Part shown: positions 6,061 through 7,550 of the stretch, in pieces
Position numbering within the stretch: position 1 is the first letter of the stretch
Layout: the number at the start of each line of letters is the position of its first letter
Assembly (NCBI GenBank): GCA_031288985.1
Contig: JAITQH010000086.1
Coordinates: 1-7,550, forward strand
Direction of reading: 5' to 3'
Origin: Candidatus Methanoplasma sp.
Lineage (GTDB): Archaea > Thermoplasmatota > Thermoplasmata > Methanomassiliicoccales > Methanomethylophilaceae
DNA length: 7,550 bases
Made by a program: the position numbers and the translations under genes
The notes under the pieces: model-generated
The model's database searches: none
The model's input: the letters and a program-made list of their open reading frames with translations, nothing else
What the model was told of the DNA's origin: nothing

Positions 6061-6875
6061 AGCGTTTCCTCATGGTTCGGACAGGCCGGATCCACCGAGA
6101 GGGTCAGCGTGTCCGATTCACAGGACTCTCCGTTGTAGTAGCAGATCCCCCGAATGCACAAATCGCTCTTACCCGATAAAATCTTTATCGCTTCCCTCAC
6201 CTGCATCGCGGCGATCACGGATGCGGTGGTTATCTCGGCGGCGGCCTTCGGAACGAAGACCGTCCCTCCTCCGGTGCAGGAGAACCTGGAGTCAAGCACC
6301 CTCATGTGGCTCTTGTTCACCGCGCATTCCAGGCACGGGCCGCCCGGAAGAACGACCTGCACCTTCCCTCTGAACCCGTCGGTGCCTCCGTCGATGTAAG
6401 GGATGCCGTGGAAACACGCGTGCGAGTTCGTATGCAGCCGCGCGGATATGTTGTCCAAGCATCCGAACACGATGTCATAATCCCAATCCTTCAACTCCTG
6501 CACCTTCGACGCGAGGGGAGCTACGCACGCGTCGGGACAGAGTTCCGATGCGCGGCGTGCGACGACCTCCGCCTTGTTCACGCCGGCGTCCTCATCCCTA
6601 AAAAGGACGCATCTGCTCAGATTGGAAACGGCCACGGAGTCCATGTCGACGACGGCGATCCTGCGGAATCCCGCCAGGACCATGCATTTCACGGCCTCGT
6701 TCCCCAGCGCGCCTGCGCCGACGACGAGGCATTTGGAGTTTTGGATCCGGTCCACGTCCAACCACCCTATCCGCCTCATGCGGTCGAAACGGTCGGCGTC
6801 GTATTCTCTCGGTCTCACGGGTTTGGATGGCCCACCAAGTATAGAAATGATATTATCTTCCCGACGCATCGGCAT
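6057..6875 (-). CDS. E1-like ubiquitin-activating enzyme (ThiF/MoeB/UBA fold)
   Basis: Predicted to adenylate the C-terminus of the ubiquitin-like protein and hold it as a thioester. In the 272-residue product, RFDR at 29-32 opens the domain. GAGALG (53-58) is the nucleotide-binding loop, DMDSVAVSNLSR (77-88) the D-x-D...SNLxR motif, Lys101 the conserved lysine, and CLDN (139-142) the catalytic aspartate region. Cys181 and Cys184 (PCLEC) plus Cys265 and His268 (CPNH) form a likely zinc site. SCTG, with Cys200-Thr201, resembles the Cys-Thr of UBA-type E1s and is the candidate thioester cysteine. It has a single adenylation domain and no ubiquitin-fold E2-binding domain. The frame opens to 7160, but an upstream start would overlap the zinc-ribbon gene. 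ATG 6875, ATG 6869 and a GTG at 6818 are candidates. First gene of the operon. Confidence 0.9.
   Translation of the reverse strand: MPMRREDNIISILGGPSKPVRPREYDADRFDRMRRIGWLDVDRIQNSKCLVVGAGALGNEAVKCMVLAGFRRIAVVDMDSVAVSNLSRCVLFRDEDAGVNKAEVVARRASELCPDACVAPLASKVQELKDWDYDIVFGCLDNISARLHTNSHACFHGIPYIDGGTDGFRGKVQVVLPGGPCLECAVNKSHMRVLDSRFSCTGGGTVFVPKAAAEITTASVIAAMQVREAIKILSGKSDLCIRGICYYNGESCESDTLTLSVDPACPNHEETL
6836..6857. promoter_or_regulatory. divergent promoter region between E1 and zinc-ribbon genes
   Basis: AT-rich DNA in a GC-rich setting. On the plus strand, ATATTAT at 6850-6856 is centred about 26 nt before the zinc-ribbon ATG at 6879. This predicts a leaderless mRNA, which fits the lack of a Shine-Dalgarno there. 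On the minus strand, CTATACTT at 6844-6837 is centred about 23 nt before an in-frame GTG at 6818 of the E1 gene, so E1 may start there instead of at 6875. Both assignments come from spacing and base composition only. Confidence 0.4.
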
Positions 6876-6878
6876 GTC

Positions 6879-7076
6879 ATGACGGTCCTTCCCGAACATG
6901 ACCATTGCAAGTTCTGCGGCGACGCGGTGCCGTTCGACCGGGCGTACTGTTCCGAAAAGTGCTATTGGGACGACCGGGCGGCATCGCAGAAGGAGAAGAG
7001 AAACAATCTTCTGTTCGCCGCGATCACCGTTGCGAGCGTGGCCGCGATCGCGGCCGCCGGCATCCTGCTGGGATGA
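6879..7076 (+). CDS. zinc-ribbon membrane-anchored small protein (DUF2116-like)
   Basis: A 65-residue protein with a four-cysteine zinc ribbon (Cys10, Cys13, Cys24, Cys28; CKFCGDAVPFDRAYCSEKC) followed by a charged linker and a hydrophobic segment at about 44-64 that should cross the membrane once. This matches the small archaeal DUF2116 zinc-ribbon type, whose function is unknown. The ATG at 6879 lies 3 bp from the ATG taken for the divergent E1 gene. There is no Shine-Dalgarno, consistent with leaderless translation. The link to the ubiquitin-like operon is positional only. A zinc-binding protein here could be an adaptor, but it lacks the eight-ligand cross-brace of a RING finger. Confidence 0.8.
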   Translation: MTVLPEHDHCKFCGDAVPFDRAYCSEKCYWDDRAASQKEKRNNLLFAAITVASVAAIAAAGILLG

Positions 7077-7113
7077 CGCACGGCCGAATCTTGCGCCGCG
7101 AAACGTGGGTATG

Positions 7114-7121
7114 TTTTTATC
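7114..7121 (+). promoter_or_regulatory. possible TATA box for the exported/anchored protein gene
   Basis: TTTTTATC stands in otherwise mixed sequence about 33 nt before the ATG at 7150. Standard spacing puts the transcript start near 7143, giving a very short leader. GAGGA at 7136-7140 also looks like a ribosome binding site, and the two readings do not fit together perfectly. Confidence 0.4.
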
Positions 7122-7149
7122 TCTTGCAACTGCATGAGGATTGGGGATC

Positions 7150-7550
7150 ATGAAGCGCAAAACCGCCGCGGCCGCCGTCTATGCGTCGGCGATCATAATG
7201 TTCGCAGTGTTCTTGGCGTCGGCGCTCGCGCCGCCGGTCATGGGAGGACTTTCGGTCGAGGGCACGGACAGGCATGACGTAAGCACTGATGGGAAGAACA
7301 TCAACGTGGAATGGGGAGTTGCCATCGAATCGTCGCTCCCGTACAGGATAAACGACGTGAACATATCCGTGAAGGTCGGCGGCGGACGCGGCATCACGAT
7401 AGCCGAGGCCGGTTTCGACGTCAAAAACGGAACAACGACGAAAAATCTGTCGGGAAAGCTGCCCACCATAACGGCATTGCTGCTGGCGACCGGCGGCGAC
7501 TCCAAGAAAGGAGTGTACGTGCCGCTGGATTTTGAGATTCGCGGAAGCTA
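7150..7550 (+). CDS. membrane-anchored or exported protein of unknown function, 3' truncated by window
   Basis: An open frame from ATG 7150 runs past the right edge, so only the first 133 residues are visible. The N-terminus MKRK is followed by a long hydrophobic segment at about residues 5-30 (rich in Ala, Ile, Phe, Val), a signal peptide or N-terminal anchor. The rest alternates hydrophobic and polar residues in a beta-strand-like pattern (for example INVEWGVAIE and VNISVKVGG) with Gly/Thr-rich turns, suggesting an extracytoplasmic beta-sandwich domain. I do not recognise the family. The start is supported by the Lys/Arg-then-hydrophobic layout, GAGGA upstream and a possible TATA box. Its codon and base use resembles the neighbours. 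Confidence 0.75.
   Translation, partial: MKRKTAAAAVYASAIIMFAVFLASALAPPVMGGLSVEGTDRHDVSTDGKNINVEWGVAIESSLPYRINDVNISVKVGGGRGITIAEAGFDVKNGTTTKNLSGKLPTITALLLATGGDSKKGVYVPLDFEIRGS

Noticed and set aside
6828..6835. Possible att-like repeat of the tRNA-Pro 3' end (GGTGGGCC)
   Set aside because: Only 8 bp match and it falls inside the E1 coding sequence; this is expected by chance in GC-rich DNA.
4840..6875. Assigning the operon to a bacterial anti-phage Bil or CBASS Cap2/Cap3 system
   Set aside because: The gene set resembles Bil, but the order differs (E1 first), the modifier is a single beta-grasp domain, no cyclase or effector is present, and the flanking genes are housekeeping. A defence role is possible but unsupported here.
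6876..7160. N-terminal extension of the E1 frame up to 7160 (367 residues in total)
   Set aside because: The extra residues are low-quality sequence antisense to the four-cysteine zinc-ribbon gene. The E1 family domain begins at RFDR, well after the ATG at 6875.
1..7550. CRISPR array or insertion sequence
   Set aside because: I saw no regularly spaced direct repeats, no transposase and no terminal inverted repeats.

Overview
The window is chromosomal DNA from an archaeon. The evidence is the archaeal-type cluster L18e - L13 - S9 - RNA polymerase subunit N, TATA-box promoters, a tRNA-Pro, and an archaeal 6-phospho-3-hexuloisomerase. The moderately high GC content and the protein flavour suggest a Thermoplasmata lineage, possibly a Methanomassiliicoccales-type methanogen. 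That placement is inference; no methanogenesis gene is present.

Layout from left to right. Positions 21-1301 (+) encode a DUF4143-type AAA+ ATPase, possibly accessory. Positions 1402-1477 (-) are tRNA-Pro(GGG) with an encoded CCA, with a small hairpin just beyond its 3' end. Positions 1505-2905 (-) are a translation/transcription operon read as L18e, L13, S9 and RpoN from a clear TATA box near 2955. Positions 2906-3250 are intergenic, with two outward promoters and GC-rich inverted repeats. Positions 3251-4836 (+) hold a two-gene operon: an endonuclease-IV-like TIM-barrel protein and 6-phospho-3-hexuloisomerase, with an ATGA overlap.

The most notable part is 4840-6875 (-): four overlapping genes read in the order E1-like activating enzyme, ubiquitin-like protein, E2-like conjugating enzyme, JAMM/Rpn11-like isopeptidase. 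The E1 has a nucleotide-binding motif, a candidate catalytic Cys-Thr and a Zn-binding set. The 80-residue beta-grasp modifier ends Gly-Gly-Arg. The E2 has an HPN motif and a candidate catalytic cysteine. The JAMM protein has the full HSHP...S..D motif. Together they could form a compact protein-conjugation and deconjugation pathway: the JAMM enzyme trims the modifier to Gly-Gly, E1 adenylates and thiolates it, E2 transfers it to targets, and the JAMM enzyme removes it. No RING-type E3 is encoded in the operon.

A small zinc-ribbon membrane protein (6879-7076, +) starts only 3 bp from the annotated E1 start, so the two share a divergent promoter region. The window ends inside a membrane-anchored or exported protein of unknown function (7150 onward, +).
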